NCBI RefSeq assembly: GCF_004337985.1
Contig: NC_043741.1
Coordinates: 2,735,348 to 2,799,347 of the forward strand
Direction of reading: 5' to 3'
Source: Pyricularia pennisetigena
Taxonomy: Eukaryota; Ascomycota; Sordariomycetes; Magnaporthales; Pyriculariaceae
Length of the DNA: 64,000 bases
Within the stretch, counting starts at the first letter, position 1, and the number at the start of each line of letters is the position of its first letter. The translations under genes and the position numbers were made by a program. Of the stretch, positions 1 through 11,686 are shown one piece after another. Below the pieces are notes generated by a model. That model was given only the letters and a program-made list of their open reading frames with translations, had not been told where the DNA came from and made no database searches.

Positions 1-1
1 C

Positions 2-1081
2 AAGAGCGGCTATCGCTGGCACTACTGTACCCTCAGCGAAGATGGCACAAAGGCCTGGCTTTTGGGATGCCCGTCTGAGCAGAGTGCTCTCGATCTGGGC
101 GCAAATGGTCTCGAAGAGTACCTGAGTGACATTATGGAAGTTGATCTGCGCCGGTACGGATTTCTGGGCAACAATATGGCCCCCGAGCCGCGGGCTGAGT
201 TGCTACGCCCCTCGTCGAGGATCCGCATCGTTGAGCAGCCGTCAAGAGGTCTTGGCGCAGATCTGGCCACTTTGTTCAACGTTCCTCCCGAGGCCGGAAG
301 CGGCACTGATTTTGTGGTCACAGCCCTTGCCGATGATTGTGAAGATGAGAGCATGGTTGGATCCGCATTGGTGCAGCCTAGCGATTCCTCGTCTGTCGGT
401 GGTGCAGACTCGTGGCTCTCGCCTGACGCTCCAACATCACCGCCCATACATGTGCACCGGCTTATTCTACAAGCTCGCTGGCCACACTTTCGCCGTCTCT
501 GGGCCTCGCAGATGGCCGAGTTTCATACTCGCAAAATGCACATCCCCGAGCCATACAGTGTGGTCAAGGCGTTCCTATATTACCTTTACACTGACCGCAT
601 AGATCCCTCGATTGAAGATGAGGGGGCTGATTCGGGAACAACAACGGACCTGTCCGACATTGCCGGGCTGCTCGTCATGAGCAACATATACGGCATCCCG
701 CACCTGCGGCTGTTGTGCGTCAACCGGCTCGCCAAGGAGTTGGATGTTGACCATGCGTGTATCATCTGGTACCGCGCTGGGCTGGCTGACGAGGAGTGGC
801 TCCGCAAGCGTGCTGCGGCTTACTGCCTGACTCACTGGGGCAGGATTGTGCGGACCTCGGGCTTCCTGCGGCTCCCGAGGAGTGCCTTGGTCGAGCTGTC
901 GCAAGAGATCGATATGGAGGGTCGCGTGATTGGGGGTGAGGAACTCGACATGTTCGTCGGCTCCACCATGGCCACTGATAGCTCCGGGGCTCTAGCCAGA
1001 CGCAAGGAGAGTATGAGCAGCCAGCCGAGTCAAATGATCGAGTCGGAGGTCGATGACGACGATGGAATGGAACTCAACTAA
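2..1081 (+). CDS. Kelch/BTB-domain protein, C-terminal part (5' end outside the window)
   Basis: The frame is open from the first bases of the window, so the gene starts upstream and about 359 C-terminal residues are visible. The first 50 residues (GYRWHYCTLSEDG, then EEYLSDIMEVDLRRYGFLGN) resemble the end of a kelch blade. A BTB/POZ-like segment follows at about residues 148-185 (IHVHRLILQARWPHFRRLWA, then MHIPEPYSVVKAFLYYLYTD). After it comes a BACK-like helical stretch and an acidic Ser-rich tail. Kelch-BTB proteins usually act as scaffolds or ubiquitin-ligase adaptors. The kelch-plus-BTB order recalls fission yeast Ral2, a Ras-pathway protein, but that assignment is only an inference. Stop TAA is at 1079-1081. 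Confidence 0.75.
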   Translation, partial: KSGYRWHYCTLSEDGTKAWLLGCPSEQSALDLGANGLEEYLSDIMEVDLRRYGFLGNNMAPEPRAELLRPSSRIRIVEQPSRGLGADLATLFNVPPEAGSGTDFVVTALADDCEDESMVGSALVQPSDSSSVGGADSWLSPDAPTSPPIHVHRLILQARWPHFRRLWASQMAEFHTRKMHIPEPYSVVKAFLYYLYTDRIDPSIEDEGADSGTTTDLSDIAGLLVMSNIYGIPHLRLLCVNRLAKELDVDHACIIWYRAGLADEEWLRKRAAAYCLTHWGRIVRTSGFLRLPRSALVELSQEIDMEGRVIGGEELDMFVGSTMATDSSGALARRKESMSSQPSQMIESEVDDDDGMELN

Positions 1082-2027
1082 GGCGGCAGCAACGCTGCAA
1101 GCGCGAGAGCCCCATTCGTCTTTTTTGGGAGAATTTTTCCTCTGATACAATCTGCTCATGTCATCGAGCTTCAAACACTGGAATACGACATGCTTAACTA
1201 AGACCAAGTCAAAGGCCTAGAATCCTGCTTGGTGGTTCTGTCCAGGCTTTCCTCAGAATGCATCAGGTGCTTGGGTATTCCAGGGCATGACAATACAATG
1301 TTGGACCTTTCTGGTCGGCTTTCGAATTTCTTTTCTCATGCAGAGCCATTCGCACTTTGCCTGTTCGACCTTTCTTACAGGATACACATTCGTTTTTGCT
1401 GTTCGATTTCATTTTCTGTCTTGATTTATTGCTGGCATCATGTCTTGCATTACAGACCGGAGTTTGCGTCTTTTTTGTTTTATTTCGCTGTCACCTGGGA
1501 GCTTGGTTGGTTGGTTGGACGGGGCGTTTATTCAATGATACATGACTCTTACACGGACTGAATGCTATTTTCCCCCCCCTTTTCCCTTACCGATCGGCTG
1601 GGTGCCACTGTAGGAATTTATTACAAGTTTATCAATGCTAATCCTGACGCAAAAGGAGAGCCCAAAGCGCAATACTACCGTATAGTGGAGTACATGCTAG
1701 TGGTCTCGAGTGGCTCTTGATTTGCTGCTGACTAGACCTCCGTCAGACGATAGTATCCTTCGCTCAGTATAGGTTTCCTGCCATGGCGATTTCCACGTCG
1801 TCAACTGCCACCTTGGATCACATACACCCGCAGCTGTGCCGAGTCAGAGAGGCAAAGCACGCAGCAAGTGGCTCTAAAGTTGTGCGCGCGGACAAGAACT
1901 TGATTGGACTCATTACACTCCAAGCTCCCATCGTGTACACGTGAATCGCGATCGCTCGAGGGACAAACCCCAGATCACGACGTACATATTTACAACTAAA
2001 ATCTGTCTTTTCCCTATTCCTGTGCAA
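1082..2027. other. Intergenic, convergent 3' ends
   Basis: This lies between the stop codons of the kelch/BTB gene (+) and VPS8 (-) and should hold both 3' UTRs. T-rich stretches occur at about 1380-1580. The short open frames here have no coding character. Nothing else is seen. Confidence 0.6.
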
Positions 2028-5000
2028 CTATCTATCTATGGGGCATCTGTACCGCAGCCCGCCGCCATCGCCACCGCTATTGCTCCTGTCCTGCAGCGCT
2101 TCTAGGCAGCTCTGGTGGTAAATATGTCGACAGGCCAACACGACCAGCGGGCCCAGCGGCTCGTCCTTTCGCCTCGTGGCTCCGCCGCCGCTGCCCTCAT
2201 CTGCGCTGTTGTAAGCGGCCGAAGGCCCCCGCCTCTCGGCAGCCATGACGCCAGCCACTGCCTTAGCTAGGGCGCTTTCCTCCTCTACGGCCTGACCAAG
2301 GGGTTCCTCGTTCCGTATCTTAAAGTCGGCCCTAGACCGACCAGTCTGCTGAGACTGTGATTGGTGCTGCTCCGTAGCCTTGCCCTTGCCCTTACCGGTG
2401 CCTGTCTCGGTACTAATGTCTTCGGTATCGGAACCGCCGAGGAGGGAGTCACCGCCAGAGATGGGCTGTCCACGCAACAGCAGAAGATACCGCCGCCGTG
2501 CCGCCTTCTCCTCCCTCGCGGCCCGGTCTCTATTCTCTTTCTCTTCCCACGCCTTGAGTACCGTGGTCCCCGCGACGCCCGGCCCAGTGACCCTGCGTCC
2601 GCATGCCTCACAAGTCGAGCCTCGTGGTCGCCAGCCGCGCTGCCGGAGTTGGACAGCACGCCCGACGCTGACGAACAAGCTGCGCTCCAGTAAGCGGTTC
2701 GCGAGCCTCAGGATGCTCTCCTCATAGGCGTACGCTGAGAATATTGTTGCCAGTACAGCCCGCAGGTCCGCCAAGGATGGAGAGGTTGCCGCCGCTTGCG
2801 CAAGGAAGGCGCGGAGGATACGGAGGAAGGACAGGTTGTTGTTGTTGATGTGAACGGCCGCCTTGCCGTCATGATTTGTTGCCAAGGACTTCGGACCAGC
2901 GGCCCTAACCAGTGCTTGCGGTGCTGCTGATTGATCTGTAGGTGCGGGAGCCTTGTGGTTGGTTGGTGTTGACGTGGAGGTGAGAAGTGCCGTGAATGTC
3001 TGCTGGACCAACGATCTCAATCCATCGAGGATTTTGCTCTTATCCAGGACCCCATTCTGTACATGCTTGCTGTTGCCATCATTGTTTGAGTTCTCACCAT
3101 TGGCTGGCCTGTCATGTGAACCCTCAACCGCGGCTGAAACAGACCTTGTCAGTCGTACCGTGGCGTTGATCAGATCCAGCCAAAGGTTCTCCTCTTTAGA
3201 CAGCTCCTCATGCCCACGGCCGTGCTTGTCTTTGCCCTTTGCGTCCTTTCCACCACCAAGATGAGCCTTCTTCCTTGCCACAACTGCCGCGGTCCTGGTC
3301 TGGCCCTGGCATAGCCAAATGCCGACGTGGATGTATTTCTTCATGGACTCCATTAGTTCTTCCTCGTCGTCCTCGGCATTTTGTCGATGACTGTCCGCGC
3401 CGTACGCCGCCGCCAAAAGACCCAGAAGAGCGCTCTCCAGTGTCCCCAGGTGCCTGACCAGCCGCTGCATGGCCTCGCCAACCCTCCCGTCACGCGCCAT
3501 CAGTACGACTGCGGCATCAACCACACCTGTCTCCTCCATTGTCGGCAGGAGGCTTTCAAGCCGCAGGTCTGCCGTGCTCTGCACCAGTCCAATGTACTCA
3601 GACACGTGCGTTGGGTCGAAGCGGCACATCAGCCTGACATAGCGCTCCACCAGCTCATTGTGGTTGGCTGTCTTGATGTCGTTGCTATTGCTATCATCAT
3701 CAACCTTTCTCCTCACGTCTGCATCATCTCTATCATTTTCAGAGGATGGCTCGAGGATCGTTCTCAGGTACCGGAACTGCAACTCCGGCTCGTCATTGAC
3801 GGCCTCCAGCAAGTCCACGTGTAGCTCCTTCGCGCCGCCATCCATAGTCCGCGCAGCCCTCGCCGGGTCGAGCTGCACCAAAGCTCGTGCATTCTCCCTG
3901 ACAACCGCATGCACGTCCTGCAGCTGACGCCTCGTTCGTCCCCTTCCAGCCTGCGCCAGGCACTCCGCAATGCATTCGAAGACACCCTCGCGCTCCCCCG
4001 GATCCTCAAAGTAGGTTGCAATCAGCTTCCCGTACTGCTGGTCACCCTTGTAAATACGCTTGAGTACTCGATAGAACCCAGCCTGGCGGAAAAGGGGGAT
4101 CAGCGTGACCGCCAGATCGGGCGGCTGGTACATGGATAGCAGATACTCGACGCTGAGCTGTGCGTCGTCGGCCAAGTCCGGGCCTGGGTAGTTGCAAAGG
4201 CCACGCAGGACCCTAGTCAACGTCGAACCGGGTAGAAGCAGGTACTGTGGATACTTTGCCATGTTCCGAGCTATGAACATGTCCAGGTAAATTGTGTCTT
4301 CGGCGTCAAACCCGTTGGCCGCAGTCATGGTCTCGGTGAGGATGCTGATGATGTACTGCCTGTCAACTGTCGCACCGAACACGCGCTCCTCGTCGGTACT
4401 GCTGTTTTCGTCGCCATTCCTCCCGTTGAGCATCTTTTCGGGCGCATCAGTGTTCAGGAAGCCGTCTTCAAACGCCTCATTCAAGCAAGCCAGGAAGTCG
4501 GGCGCGTTAAACTTGAGGATCATCCGCAAATACGGGAACGACGGTTCGTCTTCGAGGTCTGGCCTCGTGATGAAGCGTTTCCCGGACCCCTTTGGCCAGG
4601 ATATGCTCTTGCCCGAGAACAAAAACCAGTATATATCCGATTTGGCCTGTATGGCCACCGCCTCGTCCATCGCCTCCTCCGTTGGGTATACCCGTCCCGT
4701 CAACACATATGATAGGTACGGAAATATCTTGAGGGCGTTGAGGGGCCCGTCATTATCAACTTCGTCGGGTGGGCAGTATTCCCCGTTAAGCATAAGGGGC
4801 ACCAACAGCTTGAGAAGCTCGATCAGAGGCGTGAGAAAGTCGTTGAGCGCTTGGTTCCAGACGTAAATGAGTGCATCGTAGAGACTGTGCTGCCGACACA
4901 GGCTCGTCATTTGGTCGAGATCAAGGGTCCTCGTGTCCATGTGGCAGACCATCTCCTCTAGCCTGCTCTCCCAGCCCTTTTCGACAAAGTGTGCCACCAC

Positions 5001-7453
5001 GGCCTTGACCACTGCTGGTGGAATCTGCGTAATACTCTTATCGAGAACATACGGCTCGAGCGTCTCTAGGAAAATTCCCTCGAGCCCCGCATCCTCATAC
5101 CACTCATACATTTCGTCAAACAGAAAGTCTACATCCCCTACATTGTGGCAGGCCACGAAGCACGTCTCGGCCAGCTCGCGCATATGTTCGTCATCCGCCA
5201 TCTTCTTGTCTTTCTTGCGCTGCCCAAAAGCGTACTTGAGTGACGCAGATATTATCTCCATGAGTTTCTCCTGGACCATGTCGTGTCTTAACCTGGCGTC
5301 CTCTGGCAGGCCGATGGTGAGCTTGTCTGCGTCGCCGGTGTAATAAGAAGTGGCGAGCTGTATGGCGGCTATGTAGTCCCCATGTTCCATCAACGCAATC
5401 AGACGGTCTGCCCAGTTGGACAAGGCACCGATAGAGACATCGTTAAAGCCGAGCAGGAAAATGCGCCCCTTGTACGTCCTGAACGACATGGAAAAGGAGT
5501 CGGCAACCACACCATGCATGGTGGTATCTTCCTCATCATGCTGCTCTACGAGGCTGTACAGCTGCTTGGAGAATAGATCTGTGTGGTAGATATGCTTGTG
5601 GATCAAGTCAAACGCCTCTGTCATGCGCATCGTCTGGTCTTCGAGCACAATCAACCGTTGGGTGACAGTCAACACTGTAAGCACCGAACGACTAAGCCAC
5701 TGCACTGCTACGATGGCCTCTTCAGACCTCCATCGGCTCCTGGCCTTGAAGCTGAGACTTGGCGGTTTATCCTTGGTATCTGCCGGGATCTCATCTACGT
5801 CCAAGACAGTCAGAACATTGGACCAGCAATACACCAGCTTGACCTTGGACATGTGGCTGCCGGTTTGAGGGTCTGGCACTTTTAACTTCACGGCTGGAAA
5901 CCAAGCCAGACAGCCGCTCATGGTGCTGTGTGGCGCGACCTCCTTGGGACGTGGGGATTTGTGCTGTGTTTGTGCGACCGGAGTCGTAGACACCACCACG
6001 AGCAGGTAAGGCGTCAGCATAGCCGTCAAGCCCATCGTGTCTGTTGCACGCTCGACATTTCCAAGGGGGAGAGGCGCAAATGCGAGCACCGTGCTCGGCT
6101 TCAGGGGCTTTCCAGCTGGTGGTTGCGAGCCAGGGTACCGTCCCAGTATCCTGCTCGTCTTGACCACCCGTCCCAGGGCTCCCGTGCCGCGGGTGGCCAG
6201 GTGCGCAAAGGCCATACCCCTGTCATCCGCCGAAACCAAAGCGGTTCGTCTGGTGCCCAAGAAACCCAGATGCGTGACGGCAACGTTTGGGACGTGGCCA
6301 TCAGTAGTTCTGTTCTTCAGTTGAGATGGGTCAAGATGCGGGATGTGCAAAAAGGGCCTGGCAGAGCGGGCAGTATCCCAGGTGAATATGCTGCCATCGG
6401 CATGCCCGCCTGCTATGGTTGTGTGATCGGCCGAAACGGCTATAGAAGTGATGGCCCCTGATTCGACAGCTATTTTACCAATCAAATGTCTGATTAGCAC
6501 AAGCGTATCTCCTCATATCATGAGGCGCAATGTATGCTCTCCGTGGATAGCTTCTTTTCTCACCTTTTGTTCCAGGCCCTACAATCATCTTCAAGTTTTG
6601 GTGAAAATCAAACATTAATATTATACCCTTGGACGTGCCCAATACAATGCAGTCCGACACGGCTATGCAAGTTGGGGAGCCAAAGTTCCTCTTCCCGGTC
6701 TCGGAAAAGGCCTGGGACGTAAGTTTTTTGAGCTTAGTCCACCGCACAACCTCCCATGGCGGCGATGAAGCCTCCGTTTCACCGGCATTTGAGGAGTCTA
6801 GGATGAAGGTGCTGCTGAGCGAAGCGTTGCGGCTGTGGGCGGACAGGAAGGCCGGTGACGACGGCCGCTGGGAGAGGAGGCTAGGTGAAGCGATGCGTGA
6901 CTGAAAGCGGCGGTCAAAGGGACGAAAAGAAGGTGTCGGGCCGCCAAGACCTGGGCGGGAGGGCATTGAGCGGAGGAGGCTGCTGCTGCTAGGGGAAGAG
7001 ACGACAGAGCCCTGCGGTTTTCCCGGTCAGTAGGTGGTCCACGGGGTCGACGTGGACAAGCGTCAAGACAGAAGACGGAGAAAGGCGACGCATTCGCACC
7101 TGTGCAGAAGGCGAGTCGTCGGGGACGGAGAGAAGGGAGTCAATGGGGCTGCCGGCACGCCTCGGTAAGCCACCGTCAATGGAGCCATCGTCGGACGCGG
7201 TATCGTTGCGGGAATCGAGCATCAGCTTGGGATGTCGTTGAGCGACCACACCGTTGCCTATAGGGGTTGAAGGGTCCGCATGGCGCGCTTCCTCCCGCTC
7301 TTCCTCTAGGATCTCCACGATGCGATCCGCGGCATCGGCCTTGTCGAACTTTATCGTATCCGCGTCGCGCAGAGTCCCATCGTTATCGTGGCCGTCGTCA
7401 TCTTCTTCTGCGGCGGCATGTTTCCGCTCGGGCTCGGACGACAAGTCAGCCAT
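2028..7453 (-). CDS. VPS8: Vacuolar protein sorting-associated protein 8 (CORVET subunit)
   Basis: Three exons: 7100-7453, 6564-7011 and 2028-6469. The introns are 7012-7099 (CAG|GTGCGA, branch CTGAC) and 6470-6563 (AAAG|GTGAGA to AAATAG|CT). Phases agree and give 1747 residues. VPS8 is the Rab5-side subunit of the CORVET tether in endosomal fusion. After an acidic, disordered N terminus there is a WD40-like propeller starting near residue 190 (GTKAVESGAITSIAVSADHT, GGHADGSIFTWD), then a long helical clathrin-repeat-like body. The C-terminal RING is split: C-x2-C at about 1554-1557, then roughly 155 low-complexity residues, then CRHIYHQSC at about 1714-1722 and a final CPIDR. The last zinc ligand expected in CPxC is absent, because the chain ends one residue after CPID. 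The start is the first ATG, before an acidic stretch. Confidence 0.93.
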
Positions 7454-8110
7454 TGTGGAGCGACTTCCATGTCGGTGTATCTATTCTATTCTTTATCGCC
7501 GCGTCTAGGGACGGCGCATCGTCACGAAGATGCTTTGCAGAACTGAGATGTGTGCGTGGGTGGTGTGGTTGCAACGCAATCCAGGCTATAATTGCACGGG
7601 ATGCCGCTGTTGTAGCTAAGGTGAGGTACCGTACTATAGGTAGTGTGGGATGAAGTGGGTCGATCTGTTTGAGCTGCAGCTTGATTCTGGAGACAAACGT
7701 CACGGCAATTTGAGCCTAAACAGCAAGTGGGTAGGTAGGCAACTAACTGGTTGCACAACTGCCTCAATGCTTACTAACTGGGTAATTAATTACTATCTAA
7801 ATTTGTATATGAACTTCCCCATATGCCACAAGTGTACCTGTACAAGGTGTACGTATATACATATATGGGAACAATTAGCAGAAATACCCAACTCAAGTAT
7901 AAGTACCTGGTGTTTGGACAAAGTAGTTAAAGCTCCTCCCTCCCACTTTACGCGACCGGGGTTTCCCCAGATGCTTGCAAGATCAGAATCGACGAACAAA
8001 GCGCGTCTGCCATTGTCATATCATCGCCTTGGGTCATAAGACGCAATTTTGATTCGTCACTGCAACCAAAAGATAGCAGGAGACATCGAAACTCCCAACA
8101 CAAATCTACA
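7454..8110. promoter_or_regulatory. Divergent promoter region, VPS8 / GPALPP-protein
   Basis: 657 bp lie between two start codons on opposite strands, so both promoters must be here. The stretch 7700-7930 is AT-richer, with GTATATACATATAT near 7852. No specific factor site could be assigned. Confidence 0.5.
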
Positions 8111-9178
8111 ATGTCGTCAATAGGCCCTCAACTTCCACCACACCTCACAAAGCGCAAACGCACACCAGGCGACGACTACGACGACGACGAGAGCGAGGCG
8201 GCGGGCGGCCCTTTACAACCGCCCTCCAAGACATCGCGACTCGCCAATGATGACGAGATTGATCTGGACGACGATTCTTCCGACGACGACTTTGGCCCCA
8301 GCACCGCAGCAGCCGGTCCCACACTCCCTACATCATCTGCACCTACCGACAAAAACGGCACCAAGCCTCCAGGTCCCCGCGCCACAGGCCCCTCCATGCC
8401 ACAACAAAATACAGAGTCGGACGTTGATCACCAGTCGAGACGGGAAGAACCCGCAAGGCGCGTGCTCGGCCCAGCGGCGCCGCCCGCGGACCTCTCAGAG
8501 CGGCCACCCAACCCACCCTCCTCCGACGAAGACTCTGATGATGACGACGACGACGACTACGGGCCCGCGCTGCCCACGTCGGCACAGGCAGCACAGCGCT
8601 CGGCGGCTGCAGCAGAAGCGTCGGCAAGGCTAGCCCAGGACGCGGAGTCGGCGGCGGTGGCGGCGGCGGCGGCACCCTCAAAGCGCGACGACTGGATGAT
8701 TCGTCCGCCGCCACCGACCAACAAGCCGGACCCGACCAAGATCCGGGCCAAGGGCTTCGCGACCGGCCGCGCCGCCACGTCGACCGCGGGCCAGAACCCA
8801 GGCGAGATCGGATCGATGTGGACGGAGACGGTCCAGGAGCGTAAGGACCGCATCCTCTCACGTCGCGGGCCGGATGCGTCATCATCGTCAGCGGCGGCAA
8901 CATCCAACAAGAACCCCGGAGATGACGCGCGCGACGCCGCCATCCGCGCCTACACCTCCCAGACTCGCGGAAAGTCGCTGTACGAGGAGCACCAGGCCAA
9001 CCGCAAAGCCGGTGGCGGGGCGAGGACGGCCGGCGAGGAGGACGACCCCAGCAAGAGGGCGTTTGATCGCGAAAAGGACATGGCCGTCGGCGGGAGGGTC
9101 ACCAACGCCCAGATGAGGGACCTCAGGAAGCAGGCTGCCGATTTTGGCGGTAGGTTTAGCAAAGGCAAATACTTGTGA
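8111..9178 (+). CDS. GPALPP-motif, DUF3752 domain protein
   Basis: Intronless, 355 residues. The N-terminal half is acidic and low-complexity and carries degenerate GPALPP hexapeptides: GPQLPP at residues 5-10, then GPTLPT, GPSMPQ, GPAAPP and GPALPT. The C-terminal half has the DUF3752 block: DDWMIRPPPP, KGFATGR, then GEIGSMWTETVQERKDR and a basic tail ending FSKGKYL. This is the architecture of human GPALPP1 and fungal homologues, whose biochemical role is not firmly established; the charge pattern suggests a nuclear protein. The start is the first ATG in the frame, in the context CTACAATG. GC-rich codon use and runs of Asp and Ala are typical for the family. Confidence 0.85.
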   Translation: MSSIGPQLPPHLTKRKRTPGDDYDDDESEAAGGPLQPPSKTSRLANDDEIDLDDDSSDDDFGPSTAAAGPTLPTSSAPTDKNGTKPPGPRATGPSMPQQNTESDVDHQSRREEPARRVLGPAAPPADLSERPPNPPSSDEDSDDDDDDDYGPALPTSAQAAQRSAAAAEASARLAQDAESAAVAAAAAPSKRDDWMIRPPPPTNKPDPTKIRAKGFATGRAATSTAGQNPGEIGSMWTETVQERKDRILSRRGPDASSSSAAATSNKNPGDDARDAAIRAYTSQTRGKSLYEEHQANRKAGGGARTAGEEDDPSKRAFDREKDMAVGGRVTNAQMRDLRKQAADFGGRFSKGKYL

Positions 9179-10010
9179 TGGACGATCATTTGAGCCAGAT
9201 CCCAAGATGGGACTGGTTGGTAGTCTTGTAGTAGCCCAACGACTGAACTAGTTCATATCCAAATCCCCCAACGTAAACGTGACATGATTGCTCAATCATA
9301 CCGCTGTTTGTATCTGAAAATCTTGAAGGCTTGGTAGCTGCCATTATTCTTTCAGCATCTTCAAAAAGACACTACATCTACAACATCTGCCTAAATTTCA
9401 ATCCCTGGCCCACCCATGTGTGCCTCATGCCCGTTTTTTTCCCCTTTCCTGTTGCCTTGATCACAGCCTGTTCGACATCAGCGCCCGACCACATAGAGTC
9501 GCACCATGTTTAAGACTAACTATAGTTGTGTAACAGGACAGTACAAACAATACCACATGCTGATTGAACCCAAAACATATTCTGCGGGCGCGAACCTCCA
9601 GGCAAAATAAAATAAAAGGCAAACACTTGGGTCCTCGGTAATGTGAAAGCTCGCTGACCAAAAACGTTGACGTCAAAGTTAAAGTGACGACGAGGCACAC
9701 TTCAATTGGGAAAAGGACCGAATCACTAGCTAATAAACCCTCCTTCGTTGCTATGCAAAAGACAAATAGAGGAAAACAAATGTGCGGGGATGATGAAAAC
9801 TGAGTTTCGTCTCAAAGATATCGCTTAAAGGAGAGAATATGGAAAATAGATGGCCCCAAGCGATGGAGTCTAGGTGCAAATATACATTGTTTGTTTGTAG
9901 TTGTGTACGGATTCGTATCTCCATAGCTCAGAGATTATTCTCGGTGCTAGCCCGCAATTGAGGATCCAGAGATAAGTCGAGATTGTTTGAAAGATAGAGT
10001 ACCACCCTCA
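9179..10010. other. Intergenic, convergent 3' ends
   Basis: Between the stop codons of the GPALPP protein (+) and the RING protein (-). AATAAA-like signals occur on both strands, for example around 9606 and 9732. No coding character is seen. Confidence 0.55.
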
Positions 10011-11686
10011 TCACCTAGCAGCAACGTTCTGTGTTCCCGCCTCAAGCTGGGACGGAGTAGTCGCCTCTGCTGAAACGCCTGACGTCTCCGGTTGTGCCGC
10101 TCCGGAGGCGGGTTGTCTCCTAAATCGTCCAAAGAAACCGCCATTGTTGCTCGATGGCCCGGTTTGGGATGACGCCTGCTCTTGGGTAGCGCCACTCATG
10201 GTCGGGGGGCCGTCATTGCGCTGTGCCCTTAAACGGGTGAACAGCCCAGATCTACCAGAGTCGGGACCGGCCGCTGCGGTTTGAGGGTGATGTTGGTAGG
10301 TCTGAGGTTGCTGCTGCATCTGCTGGCCGCCTGTGTTCGTCCTCCTCGTCATGAACGCAGTCCAACTGCTACTTGGTCGACTTGGCATGTTCATCCTCCT
10401 TCCGTTCTGGTCGGGAAGGACCACGGTCACCACGCCTGTTGGACCAGCGCCCTCAGCACCTTCCACAACTGGTCGTGGTTTTGGTGTGTAGTAGTCGGCT
10501 TTGCACAGTGGGCAGCACGCCCGTCGCGACGTCAGCCAAGGGTCGACACATACGGCATGGAAGGCATGTCCACATGTCAAACCACGAACGTCGTCGTCGT
10601 CTTCCAAGGTATCTATGCAGATGGCACATGTGTCTCCAGATGATTCGAGCAGTTCTGGTGGGATGGCAGCGGTGATGTGATCGTCTTCTTCCTCGTCGGA
10701 AGCTTGGTCATGCGAGTGTCTCCTATCCGTCTGCGCCTTAGACTCGGTTCCGTTCGTCTGTGGTGAAGATCCAACGGCATCCTTTGGGTCAGCTGTCGCG
10801 CTTCCCGAACTGCTCTCCTTCACCTCATTGGCCATTCCAAGCTTCTCATTCTCGTTGTTACCGCCACGAGCAGACACACTCGCGCTCGTCGTCGGCCGAT
10901 CGTGATCGCTGCTGTGTCTTTCTTTATCGACAGGCACAACGCCCTCCACGGACCGTACGCTATTTGCCCTGCTCGGTGGAGCAGAGACGCCACCACGCGT
11001 GGGCAGTCCTTCTTGAGCTCTGGAGGCGACCCAGCTTTTGTACTTTTGCATCGGGAACTTTTCATTGACCTCATCCATGGTCATGAGTTTCTTTTCGCGC
11101 CGACGGCGATGCGGGCGCGGCATGTTTTCGAGGGTGATGGGTTCGCCGTCCTCGTTCACACGCATGGCGCGATTGCGGGCGTTGTATCGGAAGCAGTACT
11201 TGACACCCACAATAATCCTATTTGTAGATGATTTGAGATCAACAATTGGGCCCAGTTCATTTCCCGCAATGTCCTTGTTCTCTAGGTGGCTGGTTCGTCG
11301 GCCGTCGGCCGTCGGCAGACAAAGCATTCGCTGACGGTTTGAGCGAGCCACCAATCCCTCCTGGCCCGTGTGCAGCCAAACAGCCCTGTTGTCCATGGAT
11401 GAACTATGCAAATTTCGGCTTACCATAAGTTCGTAAACACGACTCCGAATCCAAGTGCGACGAAGAACAGTAGAGGCGAGCTCCCGTTGTTGCCATTTCC
11501 GTTGCTATTACCCCCAGAGCTGCCGTTACCCGGTTGTCCCTGTCCTGGATTGCCCGAATCGGAAGGAGATGGAGTGCTCGATGTCGACGATGCCGTAGAT
11601 GTTGGAGAAGCGGAGTCTGGGGCGGTGGCCTGCCGAACGATGAGTCTAATGCCCTCGGAAACGAGTTCTGGAGTTATGACAGCCAT
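10011..11686 (-). CDS. Single-pass membrane RING-H2 protein, probable E3 ubiquitin ligase
   Basis: Two exons: 11424-11686 and 10011-11217. The 206 bp intron (TATG|GTAAGC to AAATAG|G) restores one frame of 489 residues. A Ser/Pro/Gly-rich N terminus leads to a membrane helix at about 70-93 that is assembled only by splicing (LLFFVALGFGVVFTNL from exon 1, WIIVGVKYCF across the junction). A basic segment follows (HRRRREKK). A RING-H2 finger at about 285-326 has CAIC, CGHAFHAVC and CPLC, so all eight ligands are present. The C terminus is disordered and Gln/Ser-rich. RING-H2 proteins with one TM are usually E3 ligases of endomembranes. No PA domain or clear signal peptide is visible. A retained intron would start at a downstream non-ATG codon and lose the membrane helix. 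Confidence 0.87.

Noticed and set aside
1229..1561. 110-codon plus-strand frame rich in Phe/Leu after the kelch/BTB gene
   Set aside because: It has a T-rich 3' UTR composition that mimics hydrophobic protein. No family match is recognised.
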